From Leuconostoc miyukkimchii (GTDB lineage Bacteria; Bacillota; Bacilli; Lactobacillales; Lactobacillaceae): a DNA stretch of 64,000 nt. Of the stretch, positions 35,682 to 45,080 are shown one piece after another. A program made the translations under genes and the position numbers. The stretch is from positions 372,001 to 436,000 of the forward strand of contig NZ_BPKY01000001.1 in assembly GCF_019656055.1 (NCBI RefSeq). The letters run 5' to 3'. Numbering within the stretch: position 1 is the stretch's first letter; every line of letters begins with the position of its first letter. The notes beneath the pieces were generated by a model. That model saw only the letters and a program-made list of their open reading frames with translations, searched no databases and was not told where the DNA came from.

Positions 35682-36162
35682 CACAAGACAGATGGTAATT
35701 GTAGCTGTCCTAATTGCCCTTAATGTTGCGCTATCATATATTGTTAGAATTCCAGTACCTGCAACAAATGGTTTTGTGAATTTAGTTGAGGCAGGCATAT
35801 TTATTGCAGCAATTCTTGGTGGTCCTCGAAATGGTTTGATTGTTGGTGGGCTAAGTGGTTTACTGCTAGATCTATTAGCTGGATATCCGCAGTGGATGAT
35901 TTTTTCATTACTCATTCATGGTATAGAAGGTTTCGTTGTTGGTTATTTTGGATATCATAAAAATATTTTCAGTCAAGTTATCGGTCTTTTTTTCGGCTCA
36001 GTCATTATGATTGTTGGTTATTTTTTAGCTGGCGCGTTCTTATATAATTGGACAGCTGGTATAGCCTCAATTATAGGAAATATTGCGCAGGCTGTTATGG
36101 GATTGGTTGTTGCGTTAGTTTTAATTCCAGTTTTAAGGCGATTACCACAAGTAAATTTTTGA
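35665..36162 (+). CDS. ECF transporter S component, probable vitamin B6 or HMP uptake
   Basis: A 165-residue membrane protein with about five to six helices, of the ECF-ribofla_trS (DUF1393) type: IVAVLIALNVALSYIVRIPVPATNGFVNLVEAGIFIAAILGGPRNGLIVGG is the family opening. S components bind one vitamin and share the EcfA-EcfA'-EcfT module encoded elsewhere. The start at 35665 is chosen for AGGAGAAG at 35652-35659. The link to the overlapping kinase suggests pyridoxine (PdxU-like) or hydroxymethylpyrimidine (HmpT-like) as substrate; this is inference. Confidence 0.82.
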   Translation: MKQKFDTRQMVIVAVLIALNVALSYIVRIPVPATNGFVNLVEAGIFIAAILGGPRNGLIVGGLSGLLLDLLAGYPQWMIFSLLIHGIEGFVVGYFGYHKNIFSQVIGLFFGSVIMIVGYFLAGAFLYNWTAGIASIIGNIAQAVMGLVVALVLIPVLRRLPQVNF

Positions 36163-36171
36163 AATTAAAGT

Positions 36172-36203
36172 AAAAAGCGACAGGGATTTTTCTGTTGCTT
36201 TTT
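36172..36203 (+). terminator. Terminator-like hairpin immediately before menF
   Basis: AAAAAGCGACAG pairs over 12 bp (one G-U) with CTGTTGCTTTTT, followed by CATATG. It lies only 5 bp before the menF ribosome binding site, and no promoter is visible between hairpin and gene. Confidence 0.8.
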
Positions 36204-36220
36204 CATATGAGGTGTACTTC

Positions 36221-37414
36221 ATGAAGTATCATTTTTCACGTGGATTACGTGATGACGATAAGCAGCATCTTTTGGCTGCACTTGATTGTTTTGATATAGT
36301 GGCTTATTTTGAAACGTCAAATGGTAAAAAAAAATTGTTTGGTTTTGGCGTGAAAGAGCAATCACAATCCCCTAAAGAATTAAAAGGTGATATTGTATTT
36401 GGTGGTTACGCCTTTGATGATCAGGTTATTGCAAATTCTAAATTGATGAATGGATTCTGGTTTATACCAAGCATTTTTGTGGCAATCAATGATGGGAAAA
36501 TTCGTTTTGAATCCGATGAAATCAGTGATTTTGATCAGTGGTTAATGCAATTTCTATTTTCAAAACAAAAAGCAGTGACAATCCGACGCACTTTTGAAGA
36601 AAAAGATTGGCAGTCACGTACAAGAAATTTGATTAACAAACTGAATAACGATGCTATTTTGGAAAAAGTTGTGTTTGGTCGTCAACAACAGTATGCTTTA
36701 TCTGCAAAAATAAAGATGTCATATCTTATTCAAAAAATGGCAAGTCAAGACAATACTTATCATGTCATTTTAAAAAGGCATGATGAAATATTTATTTCTG
36801 CGACACCAGAACGTTTAGTTAAAGTAACAGGTGGTAACTTAAAAACGGCTGCTGTTGCAGGTACCATTCGTCGAGGAAAAACAGTCTATGAAGATAAAGA
36901 ATTTGGCGAATATCTATTAAATAGTGTTAAAAACAAACGTGAGCATCAATATGTTGTTAATAACATATTTCAAAAATTACAAGGAATGACAACAAATTTA
37001 AATGTACCAAAACAGCCGATACTACTAAAAAATAAACAAATGCAACATTTATATACACCAGTTACTGCTGATGTCAATACAGCTTATAGTATAGTAGATA
37101 TTGTGCAACGATTACATCCTACACCTGCGCTTGGCGGTGTGCCTCAGATTCAGGCGTTAGAATATATACAAACACATGAACAATCACCCCGTGGGTTATT
37201 TGCGGCACCTATTGGTTATTACACAGCAGATAATAGCGGTGAATTTGTTGTTGGTATTCGATCAATGTACATCAATCAAATGGTCAATACGGCAACTCTG
37301 TTTGCTGGCGCAGGGATTGTTTCGGACTCGGATGCTACACAAGAATTTCAAGAGACAAGTTTGAAATTTAAGCCCATGCGCCAATTATTGAAGGGTTATA
37401 CATATGACGATTAA
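36221..37414 (+). CDS. menF: Isochorismate synthase
   Basis: A 397-residue chorismate-binding enzyme converting chorismate to isochorismate, first step of menaquinone head-group synthesis. The C-terminal catalytic half contains RNLINKLNNDAILEKVVFGRQ, FISATPERLVKV, AVAGTIRRGKT, LHPTPALGGVPQIQAL and FAGAGIVSDSDATQEFQET, the canonical MST-family blocks. The ATG at 36221 follows GAGGTG (36209-36214); a GTG at 36212 overlaps that site. It overlaps menD by 11 bp. Confidence 0.92.
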   Translation: MKYHFSRGLRDDDKQHLLAALDCFDIVAYFETSNGKKKLFGFGVKEQSQSPKELKGDIVFGGYAFDDQVIANSKLMNGFWFIPSIFVAINDGKIRFESDEISDFDQWLMQFLFSKQKAVTIRRTFEEKDWQSRTRNLINKLNNDAILEKVVFGRQQQYALSAKIKMSYLIQKMASQDNTYHVILKRHDEIFISATPERLVKVTGGNLKTAAVAGTIRRGKTVYEDKEFGEYLLNSVKNKREHQYVVNNIFQKLQGMTTNLNVPKQPILLKNKQMQHLYTPVTADVNTAYSIVDIVQRLHPTPALGGVPQIQALEYIQTHEQSPRGLFAAPIGYYTADNSGEFVVGIRSMYINQMVNTATLFAGAGIVSDSDATQEFQETSLKFKPMRQLLKGYTYDD

Positions 37415-39032
37415 CGTTTTGACTAAAAATACAAAACATTTATTACATGCGCTTTACCAAAGCGGGGTCCGACATTTTGTCATATCACCTGGGTCTAGAA
37501 CCACACCAGTAGCCTTGCTATTAGCCGAATACGCACAACAAAATAATAATATTAAATTATATGTTGATGTGGATGAACGTTCAGCAAGTTTTTTTGCATT
37601 AGGTATTGCTAAAGTACTGGGTGAACCAGTGGTTATTTTGGGAACATCTGGAACAGCTATTACTGAGTACACATCAGCAGTTGCAGAAGCATCTGTTTCG
37701 CATATACCACTCATTATTCTCTCCACAGATAGACCATCAGAATTGCAAAATAATGGTGCACCACAAACCTTACCGCAGCATCAAATATTTGGCAATTTGG
37801 CAAAAAATTACATAACATTGACGCTCCAAGATGCTCATCCAGATATCACAGAATATATTGACTATATGACGCAAAAATTAGTTCATAGCGCAAATTCTGG
37901 TATAAGGGGACCATTACAGATAAATTTACCACTGCGTAAACCTTTGATGCCACAATTAAATGACACAACGGAGATTACCGTTAAACCACTTATATTTAAT
38001 GAGTTAGAGACGACAATGTCACCTATAACACTTTCTGAATCTCGGGTAGTTATTCTTGCTGGACCAAATGAAGGGGAAGACTACCATTTACAACTGCGTA
38101 ATTTTGCAATAGAAAACAATGTACCAGTGATTGCTGATGTATTAAGTCGAACAAGAACGCAGGAAACAATTTATGGTATCGATGCATTAGTTAAAGCCAA
38201 TGTTTTAACAGAGAGTTATAAACCGGATTTAGTTATTCGTTTTTGTGCAACGCCAATTTCAGCAAGTATTTTACAATGGCTAAAAGATAAAAATATACCA
38301 GTTTGGCATGTTGGAATAGCTGCGGGTTCTGATCATTCAAGGCACGTTTCTCGTGTTTTTAAAATATTACCAGCAGCATTTATCGCACAACTTTCGTTAA
38401 AAAATGATGCATCTTTTTATGATTTGTGGCAAAATTTAAACAATAAGAAGCGCAAAATTATAGGTGAGGCTGCAGTATCTCGTACACTTGATGATATATT
38501 ACCTGAAAACACAGCGGTATTTGTTGCTAATAGTATGGCTATTCGTGATATGGATGACGTTTTTACTGGAAAACACACACGTCATGTATACGCAAATCGT
38601 GGTGCTAATGGTATTGATGGTGTTGTATCCACAGCATTGGGAATGGCTAGCACTTTAAAAGACCAGAGAAGTGTACTATTGACTGGTGATTTAACGTTAT
38701 TTCATGATATGAATGGGTTAATGATGGCACGTCAATATCACTTACCCATTGATATTGTTGTCATTAATAATGATGGTGGTGCTATATTTTCATTTTTACC
38801 TCAAGCAGAGGCTAAAGAATATTTCGACATGTTGTTTGGTACACCATTAGATTTAAATATGGCTAAAGTGGCGGACTTGTATGATTTAACCTATGTGAAA
38901 ATAGATAGCGCTGACGAGTTATTACAAACATTTAAATCATCTGTTAATGGGCCTAGATTAATTGAGATTAAAAGTGATCGTTTGCAAAATGTTAGTGCGC
39001 ATCGGGAATTGATGGATCATAACTATGAATGA
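37404..39032 (+). CDS. menD: 2-succinyl-5-enolpyruvyl-6-hydroxy-3-cyclohexene-1-carboxylate synthase
   Basis: A 542-residue thiamine-diphosphate enzyme joining isochorismate and 2-oxoglutarate. The N-terminal part shows HFVISPGSRTTPVALLL and VDVDERSASFFALGIAK (catalytic Glu of the ThDP fold); the C-terminal part shows GANGIDGVVSTALG and the ThDP/Mg motif GDLTLFHDMNGL to VINNDGGAIFSFLPQ. The length is normal. It overlaps menF by 11 bp and menH by 8 bp. Confidence 0.97.
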   Translation: MTINVLTKNTKHLLHALYQSGVRHFVISPGSRTTPVALLLAEYAQQNNNIKLYVDVDERSASFFALGIAKVLGEPVVILGTSGTAITEYTSAVAEASVSHIPLIILSTDRPSELQNNGAPQTLPQHQIFGNLAKNYITLTLQDAHPDITEYIDYMTQKLVHSANSGIRGPLQINLPLRKPLMPQLNDTTEITVKPLIFNELETTMSPITLSESRVVILAGPNEGEDYHLQLRNFAIENNVPVIADVLSRTRTQETIYGIDALVKANVLTESYKPDLVIRFCATPISASILQWLKDKNIPVWHVGIAAGSDHSRHVSRVFKILPAAFIAQLSLKNDASFYDLWQNLNNKKRKIIGEAAVSRTLDDILPENTAVFVANSMAIRDMDDVFTGKHTRHVYANRGANGIDGVVSTALGMASTLKDQRSVLLTGDLTLFHDMNGLMMARQYHLPIDIVVINNDGGAIFSFLPQAEAKEYFDMLFGTPLDLNMAKVADLYDLTYVKIDSADELLQTFKSSVNGPRLIEIKSDRLQNVSAHRELMDHNYE

Positions 39033-39840
39033 GAAAGTAATCACTGTTAACGGTTATCCGTACCATGTTTTTCATCAAATCAACAATAGTTTACCAATAA
39101 AATGGGTATTACTTCATGGGTTTATGGGCTCACATCATGATTTTGATACAATTGTTAATCAATTGCCTGGTGAGGTAATGACATTTGATTTGTTAGGATT
39201 TGGTTCTCAGGCTGAAACTGTCTATCGCCCATCGCGTTTTAAAATGGTTGAGCAAATTGATGATATTGTTAATATTTTAAAAATATATAATTGGTCATCT
39301 GTTAATCTACTAGGTTATTCAATGGGAGGAAGGATTGCGCTTGGCTTGGCAATTCGTCATAAAGAATCAGTGGCACATTTATATCTTGAAAGTACCACTG
39401 CTGGATTACAAACGCCTTTAGAACGTGAAAAACGACGCTTGATGGATGAAAAACGCGCTAAACAAATCATAAGTGATTTTGAAGAATTTGTTTTGTCATG
39501 GGAAAAACTACCTTTGTTTTCTACACAAAAAAAACTCACAGAACAACAACAACTAGCTATACGTTTGCAGCGTTTAGCACAAAAACCACAAAATGTTGCT
39601 AATTCTTTAAAGTATAACGGAACAGGTGCTCAGGATAATTATTGGTCACAATTACCACACATGGAAATTCAAACAACATTACTTGTTGGCGAATTAGATA
39701 TGAAATTTACTCATATTGCCGACAATATGCTGGCATTATTACCACATGCAGAGAAATATATTATTAAAAACGCGGGACATAATATACATATTGAACAACC
39801 TGATAGAGTCATCGAGGTAATAAAACATGTATCACATTGA
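39025..39840 (+). CDS. menH: 2-succinyl-6-hydroxy-2,4-cyclohexadiene-1-carboxylate synthase (alpha/beta hydrolase)
   Basis: A 271-residue alpha/beta hydrolase that eliminates pyruvate from the MenD product. Seen: LLHGFMGSHHDFD (oxyanion region), nucleophile Ser in NLLGYSMGGRIALGLA (about residue 98), an acid in LLVGELDMKFT and the catalytic His in NAGHNIHIEQP. Position between menD and menC supports the call. It overlaps both neighbours (8 and 14 bp). Confidence 0.92.
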   Translation: MNEKVITVNGYPYHVFHQINNSLPIKWVLLHGFMGSHHDFDTIVNQLPGEVMTFDLLGFGSQAETVYRPSRFKMVEQIDDIVNILKIYNWSSVNLLGYSMGGRIALGLAIRHKESVAHLYLESTTAGLQTPLEREKRRLMDEKRAKQIISDFEEFVLSWEKLPLFSTQKKLTEQQQLAIRLQRLAQKPQNVANSLKYNGTGAQDNYWSQLPHMEIQTTLLVGELDMKFTHIADNMLALLPHAEKYIIKNAGHNIHIEQPDRVIEVIKHVSH

Positions 39841-40897
39841 AAACATTGAAATGTTACCCATAACATTGGCATTAAAAAAGCCATTCCAAACTGCTCATCA
39901 TGTTATCACACAAAGGCCTATAACCCTTATTAAACTCAATGTGCATGATTTTAAGACAAATACGCGGGTAAATGGTTTTGGTGAAATACAAGCTTTTAAT
40001 GATTTTAACTACACTCTTGAAAATCAAGCAGTCAGTCAAGAAATCATCCGTACAATTATTGCACCAGTTATCAAAAGTTTATATTTTAAAACACCACAAG
40101 AATTTGCTGGGCAGTTGGCAAAGTTGACCCCATTTGGCTCATTTGCCAAGGCTAGTGTCGAGATGGCAGTTTGGGATGCTGTTGGTAAATTAACACATCG
40201 GTCATTGTCTCAAATGATAGGTGGTGTAAGGTCGAATGTGGCAGTAGGAATTGCTCTTGGTGTGAACGCCACACATGCGGAAATTGAAAATGCTATTAAT
40301 AAAGGTTATCAACGTATCAAAATAAAAATTGATGCACAGACATTGGAGATAAATAAACTTGTAAGTCTGATCAATGACTTTCCGAATCAACAGTTTTCAT
40401 TAGATGCTAATAGTAGTTTTAACTTAAAAAATGTACAAATCCTAAATCAATTGCCTGACAACATTGATTTTGTAGAACAGCCATTCTCTGAAAATGATTT
40501 TGTCGATCATGCGTGTTTTCAAAAAACAACAAAACATGTGTTGAGTTTAGATGAGAGCATTAATAGTATTGCCGATGTTCATACGATGATTGCACTGCGT
40601 GCCGCAAAAGCCATTACGATTAAACAAGCCAAAATAGGTGGTATTACAGCTGCTTTAACTGCTATTGATGAAGCCAATAATGCCGGTGTAAAACCGTGGA
40701 TTGGTGGCATGTTAAGTAGTAATTTAGGGCGCGGTGTTGATCTTGCATTAGCAAGTCTAGCAAATGTTGCCTTTCCAGGAGATATTTCAGAAAGTGAACG
40801 ATATTTTAAGCAAGATATAACTGTTGAAAAATTTCAACTATCTCACGGAACAATTGCTGTGCCTGAAACGTACGGTATTGGTGTTACTTTAGAATAA
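39827..40897 (+). CDS. menC: o-succinylbenzoate synthase
   Basis: A 356-residue enolase-superfamily enzyme dehydrating SHCHC to o-succinylbenzoate. Catalytic features: Lys pair in YQRIKIKID, metal ligands in FSLDANSSF, VEQPF and LSLDES, and the second catalytic Lys in ITIKQAKIGGI. It ends the menFDHC unit; menE, menB and menA are not in the window. The product needs MenE/MenB for ring closure, so those genes must be elsewhere if the pathway works. Confidence 0.95.
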   Translation: MYHIENIEMLPITLALKKPFQTAHHVITQRPITLIKLNVHDFKTNTRVNGFGEIQAFNDFNYTLENQAVSQEIIRTIIAPVIKSLYFKTPQEFAGQLAKLTPFGSFAKASVEMAVWDAVGKLTHRSLSQMIGGVRSNVAVGIALGVNATHAEIENAINKGYQRIKIKIDAQTLEINKLVSLINDFPNQQFSLDANSSFNLKNVQILNQLPDNIDFVEQPFSENDFVDHACFQKTTKHVLSLDESINSIADVHTMIALRAAKAITIKQAKIGGITAALTAIDEANNAGVKPWIGGMLSSNLGRGVDLALASLANVAFPGDISESERYFKQDITVEKFQLSHGTIAVPETYGIGVTLE

Positions 40898-40907
40898 TCG
40901 TTTGAAA

Positions 40908-40916
40908 TGTTATAAT
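40908..40916 (+). promoter_or_regulatory. Extended -10 promoter of the Fe-alcohol dehydrogenase
   Basis: TGTTATAAT, 38 bp upstream of the start codon. Confidence 0.55.
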
Positions 40917-40954
40917 AGACTCATTATAGTTGAAAAAAGGTAGGATAACTGATC

Positions 40955-42139
40955 ATGAATAATTTTAAATTTAAAAATGAGACATCTATTCGCTTTGGTA
41001 AAGATCGATTAGAAACAGAACTATATGACGCTGTGTCTCAGTTTGGTAATCGTGTTCTATTAACATTTGGTGGGGGTTCAATAAAAAAATCTGGGCTTTA
41101 TGATCGTGTTATTAATTTATTATCAGGTCTTGAGGTATTCGAACTTTCAGATATTGAACCTAATCCAAAAATCAACTCCGTTCGTCAGGGACAAAAATTG
41201 GTCAAAGAACATGATATTGATGTCATACTAGCAGTTGGTGGTGGTTCCGTAATAGATGCTTCAAAAGTGATTGCATCTTCAAAATTTTATGACAAGGATC
41301 CTTGGGAATTAGTGAAGGATTCGTCTAAGCGCTTTGGCATTAATCAACTACCAATAGTTGATATTTTAACATTATCAGCAACTGGAACAGAGATGAATGC
41401 TGGATCGGTTATCTCTAATCCAGAGACAAATCAAAAATTAGGCACAATGGGTCCTAATACGCCTGCTGTTTCGTTTTTAGATCCACAATTAACTTATTCA
41501 GTTTCTAAGTGGCAAACGGCAGCAGGTTCAATTGATATATTTAGTCACTTAACTGAGCAATATTTTGATACTGGTGCTAGTGATGTAACTTTAGGAATGA
41601 TAGAGGGCTTGTATCGTGCAGTAATTAAAAATACACCGTCTGTATTAGCTGATCCAAATAATTATGACGCACGGGCAGCGCTTATGTGGTCTTCCACAAT
41701 GGCACTAAATGGCTTGGTTAGTGTTGGCACACAAAATGGTTGGACGGTTCATCCCATTGAACACGAATTATCTGCTTATTATGACATTACGCATGGTATT
41801 GGACTAGGCATTTTGACACCGAGATGGATGAAACACATTTTGTCTGCGGAAACAGTACCACGCTTTGCGCAATTTGGTCGTCATGTTTGGCACTTAACAG
41901 GAACTGATGAAGTAGTTGCAAATCAAGCGATTCAAGCAACTTTTGATTGGGTAAAATCACTTAATGTACCAACAACACTACCTGGTGTTGAAATTAATGA
42001 CACAACGCATTTTCAGAAAATGGCTGAAAGTGCCGTGTTAGTTGGAGATTTAAATCATAGTGCATATGTTCCGCTAGAAGTGGCAGATGTTGTTAGTTTG
42101 TTTGAACAATCAATGACAAATAGCGGATTTGTGGATTAA
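40955..42139 (+). CDS. Iron-containing alcohol dehydrogenase (BdhA/YugJ-like)
   Basis: A 394-residue family III alcohol dehydrogenase. The NAD(P)-binding motif is GGGSVIDASKVIAS (about residue 94), followed by LTLSATGTEMNAGSVI. Iron ligands are visible as Asp in AAGSIDIFSHLTEQY and His residues in VHPIEHELSAYYDITHGIGLGI. It would interconvert an aldehyde and alcohol, like the butanol dehydrogenases; the substrate is unknown. It has its own promoter and terminator. Confidence 0.93.
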   Translation: MNNFKFKNETSIRFGKDRLETELYDAVSQFGNRVLLTFGGGSIKKSGLYDRVINLLSGLEVFELSDIEPNPKINSVRQGQKLVKEHDIDVILAVGGGSVIDASKVIASSKFYDKDPWELVKDSSKRFGINQLPIVDILTLSATGTEMNAGSVISNPETNQKLGTMGPNTPAVSFLDPQLTYSVSKWQTAAGSIDIFSHLTEQYFDTGASDVTLGMIEGLYRAVIKNTPSVLADPNNYDARAALMWSSTMALNGLVSVGTQNGWTVHPIEHELSAYYDITHGIGLGILTPRWMKHILSAETVPRFAQFGRHVWHLTGTDEVVANQAIQATFDWVKSLNVPTTLPGVEINDTTHFQKMAESAVLVGDLNHSAYVPLEVADVVSLFEQSMTNSGFVD

Positions 42140-42151
42140 TGATTAATTGAG

Positions 42152-42176
42152 GTTAGCAAGATATGCTAACTTTTTT
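42152..42176 (+). terminator. Terminator after the Fe-alcohol dehydrogenase
   Basis: GTTAGCA-AGATA-TGCTAAC followed by six T. Confidence 0.9.
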
Positions 42177-42218
42177 GTTGCAATGATATGAGTATTTGGT
42201 AATAGAACATGGGAATCA

Positions 42219-42227
42219 TGATATAAT
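42219..42227 (+). promoter_or_regulatory. Extended -10 promoter of trmK
   Basis: TGATATAAT, 20 bp upstream of the trmK start; GAAGGAAA follows. Confidence 0.55.
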
Positions 42228-42247
42228 AAAATGAAGGAAATATAATT

Positions 42248-42937
42248 ATGGACAGCACACATCTTTCAACACGCTTAAGTGCTGTGGCTGAATTTGTACC
42301 TTTGGGTGCACGGCTGGCTGATATTGGCTCTGATCACGCTTATTTACCGGCAAATTTGTTACGTAATCATAAAATAACTTATGCGGTTGTTGGAGAAGTA
42401 GCGAAAGGACCCTTAGATAATGCAGCACACGAATTAAGAAAGCATGATCTTTTAGCCACTTCATCAGTTCGATTGGCTGATGGACTAGCAGCAGTTAAGA
42501 ATACTGATGCTATTGATACGATTACCATTGCTGGCATGGGTGGTATTTTAATTAGTGATATCTTGGCAGCAGGAACACAACGTGGACAATCATTTGAAAC
42601 GTTAATACTACAACCCAATACGGATGAATCTGTTGTGAGACGTTGGTTGAATACGCATAATTATGTAATTACAGATGAAGAGATAGTCCAAGAAGATAAT
42701 CATTTTTATGAAATTATTCTTGCAAAACCAGGTAATCAGATATTATCTGAAATAGATATTGCATTTGGCCCTTATTTACGTATTAAAAAAACATCGGTTT
42801 TTGTTGCCAAATGGCAAAAAGAGCGTGATCGTATTATGTTGATTTTCAAAAACTTGGAATCTGCTGGAAAAACTAACACAGAGAACTATAAAAATTGGCA
42901 AGCTTGGTATAATCAAATTAATGAGGTAATTTCGTGA
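42248..42937 (+). CDS. trmK: tRNA (adenine(22)-N(1))-methyltransferase
   Basis: A 229-residue SAM-dependent methyltransferase of the TrmK (YqfN) family. Seen: RLADIGSDHAYLPANLL (motif I, about residue 20), VVGEVAKGPLDNAAHEL, and TIAGMGGILISDIL with QPNTDE, then a C-terminal coiled helical region. It methylates A22 of Tyr and Ser tRNAs in Firmicutes. It overlaps the Nif3-like gene by 4 bp, the usual arrangement in B. subtilis relatives. Confidence 0.95.
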   Translation: MDSTHLSTRLSAVAEFVPLGARLADIGSDHAYLPANLLRNHKITYAVVGEVAKGPLDNAAHELRKHDLLATSSVRLADGLAAVKNTDAIDTITIAGMGGILISDILAAGTQRGQSFETLILQPNTDESVVRRWLNTHNYVITDEEIVQEDNHFYEIILAKPGNQILSEIDIAFGPYLRIKKTSVFVAKWQKERDRIMLIFKNLESAGKTNTENYKNWQAWYNQINEVIS

Positions 42938-43722
42938 TTGTTGCACAAGATATAATTGACAAGATTGAAATGTTTGCACCAAAATATTTGGCCGAGATAG
43001 ACGACCCAACTGGTTTACAAATTGGTGATCCATCTCAGACCATTAATCGTGTCATGACAGTACTTGATGTGCGCCCAGAAGTTGTTCAGGAAGCAATTGA
43101 TAAACACGTCGACTTTATTTGGGCACATCATGAAGTGATGTTTTTTCCTGCAAAAAACTTGGATTTAAGTGTGCCACAAAATAAAATGTATGCTGATTTA
43201 ATAAAGCATAATATCCTAGTTTATGCTACGCATACCAATCTTGATAGTGCAAGAGGCGGTATGAATGATTGGTTGGCTGAGGCCATTGGTATCGAAAACA
43301 CTGTACCGCTAGAGAAAAATAGTGATGGTGAAACAGGGATTGGCCGGATTGGTCAACTTCGTCACAGCATGACGGTAAAGGCGTATGCCGAAAGCATTCG
43401 TGAGGTATTTGGCGTGAAAACTGTTCGTGTTATTGCAAATGATCTTAGCAAAAAAATCAAAAAAATTGCGGTTCTTGGTGGTGATGGTGGTCGCTGGTGG
43501 CCTGTAGCACAAGCAGCAGGTGCCGATGCTTACGTAACAGCCGACATCTATTACCATGTTGGGCACGATATTTTAGCAGCTGATTTTGTCGTAATTGATC
43601 CTGACCATCATATGGAAGCTATCGCAAATGAGCGAATGGTTGAAAAAGTTCAGACATGGTTTGGTGCAGAATTAGAAGTATTTGCTACCAGTATTAATAC
43701 AGATCCGTATACCTATCTTTAA
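42934..43722 (+). CDS. Nif3-like dinuclear metal-centre hexameric protein (YqfO family)
   Basis: A 262-residue NIF3/DUF34 protein without the PII-like insert found in B. subtilis YqfO. Metal ligands are visible in FIWAHHEVMFF (His pair), YATHTNLDSARGGMN (His and Asp) and the C-terminal YYHVGHDILAAD. The GTP cyclohydrolase I type 2 name is sometimes applied, but the activity is unproven. It is cotranscribed with trmK. Confidence 0.93.
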   Translation: MIVAQDIIDKIEMFAPKYLAEIDDPTGLQIGDPSQTINRVMTVLDVRPEVVQEAIDKHVDFIWAHHEVMFFPAKNLDLSVPQNKMYADLIKHNILVYATHTNLDSARGGMNDWLAEAIGIENTVPLEKNSDGETGIGRIGQLRHSMTVKAYAESIREVFGVKTVRVIANDLSKKIKKIAVLGGDGGRWWPVAQAAGADAYVTADIYYHVGHDILAADFVVIDPDHHMEAIANERMVEKVQTWFGAELEVFATSINTDPYTYL

Positions 43723-43831
43723 AAATTCGGGAACGTCCGGACAAAAGAGTCGACCAAATATTAAAAGGAGACGTGATTTTCATTTTGGTATCGTATCTTA
43801 ATGCCAATACTTGAAAGTCATATGAATATTA

Positions 43832-45073
43832 ATGGCTAACGAAAAATATCCTGAACTTACAAAACGCTTTTTAAAATATGTTGCAGTAGACACGCAATCA
43901 GACGAGTTTTCTCAAACGGTACCGTCGTCAAACAAAGAAGTAGCATTTCTAGCTGATTTAGCAACAGAGCTAAAAACAATTGGTTTGGAAAATGTACGTA
44001 CGATGTCTGATGGTTATGTTTTTGCTGAGTTGAAAAGTAATAATAATGACGACACGACACCAACAATTGGTTTTATTTCTCATGTCGATACGGCTGATTT
44101 TAATGGTGCGGGTATCAAACCACAAATTATAGAAAATTACGATGGCAAATCAAGTATCAAATTGGGTGATAGTGGTTATGAGTTGAATCCAAATGAATTT
44201 CCAAGTTTAACAAAATATGCTGGACATACATTAATTACAACAGATGGCACAACACTACTAGGCTCAGATGATAAAGCAGGAGTAGCGGAAATCATCTCAG
44301 CAGCACAACATTTAATTGCACACCCTGAAATTCTACATGGACAATTGCGTTTTGCTTTTGGTCCTGATGAAGAAATTGGTATTGGTGCAGATAATTTTAA
44401 CACGGCAGCATTTGATGCTGATTTTGCATATACTGTTGATGGCGGTCCAGCAGGTGAGTTGGAATGGGAAACATTTTCAGCTGCAGCTGCGACAATTGAT
44501 ATACAGGGTCGGAATGTCCATCCAGGAACAGCCAAAGACACAATGATTAATGCCATACAGGTCGCTTTTGATTTCCATTCACAATTGCCAGAAAATGAAC
44601 GACCTGAGCACACCGCTGGTCGTGAAGGATTTTGGCATGTCATATCAATTGAAGGTAATCCTGAATCTGCGCAGTTACGTTATATTGTTCGTGATCATGA
44701 TCGCGCTAAATTTGAAGAACGAAAGCAAAAACTATTAGACATTGCAAAGCAGTTCAATATGAAATTTGGTCAAGAGCGTGTAACCGTTACATTAAAAGAT
44801 CAATACTATAACATGGGTGAAATTTTAAAAGATGATATGCGATCTGTAGATCTAGCTGAAAAAGCAATGCGCTCACTTGATATTGAGCCTATTATTGAAC
44901 CTGTTCGTGGTGGTACTGATGGATCAAAAATTACTTTCCTAGGTTTGCCAACTCCTAATTTATTTGCTGGAGGTGAGAATATGCATGGTCGATTTGAGTA
45001 TGTGTCGACCACTGTTATGACACAAGCAACAGATACTATTTTAAAAATCATTGCACTAGCACAAGAAAAATAA
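43832..45073 (+). CDS. pepT: Peptidase T (aminotripeptidase)
   Basis: A 413-residue M20B zinc tripeptidase. Zinc-binding and catalytic positions: His and Asp in GFISHVDTADF (about residue 80), Asp in LLGSDDKAG, Glu pair in FGPDEEIGIG and the final His in ENMHGRFEYVS. It releases N-terminal residues from tripeptides, part of amino acid supply in lactic acid bacteria. The ATG has only a weak ribosome binding site; a good AAAGGAG at 43764-43770 is too far upstream. Confidence 0.96.
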   Translation: MANEKYPELTKRFLKYVAVDTQSDEFSQTVPSSNKEVAFLADLATELKTIGLENVRTMSDGYVFAELKSNNNDDTTPTIGFISHVDTADFNGAGIKPQIIENYDGKSSIKLGDSGYELNPNEFPSLTKYAGHTLITTDGTTLLGSDDKAGVAEIISAAQHLIAHPEILHGQLRFAFGPDEEIGIGADNFNTAAFDADFAYTVDGGPAGELEWETFSAAAATIDIQGRNVHPGTAKDTMINAIQVAFDFHSQLPENERPEHTAGREGFWHVISIEGNPESAQLRYIVRDHDRAKFEERKQKLLDIAKQFNMKFGQERVTVTLKDQYYNMGEILKDDMRSVDLAEKAMRSLDIEPIIEPVRGGTDGSKITFLGLPTPNLFAGGENMHGRFEYVSTTVMTQATDTILKIIALAQEK

Positions 45074-45080
45074 TGAAAAC

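Noticed and set aside
43764-43815. Possible 13-codon leader peptide before pepT (GTG after AAAGGAG)
   Set aside because: Only 2 nt separate the ribosome binding site from the GTG, too close for initiation, and no attenuator follows.
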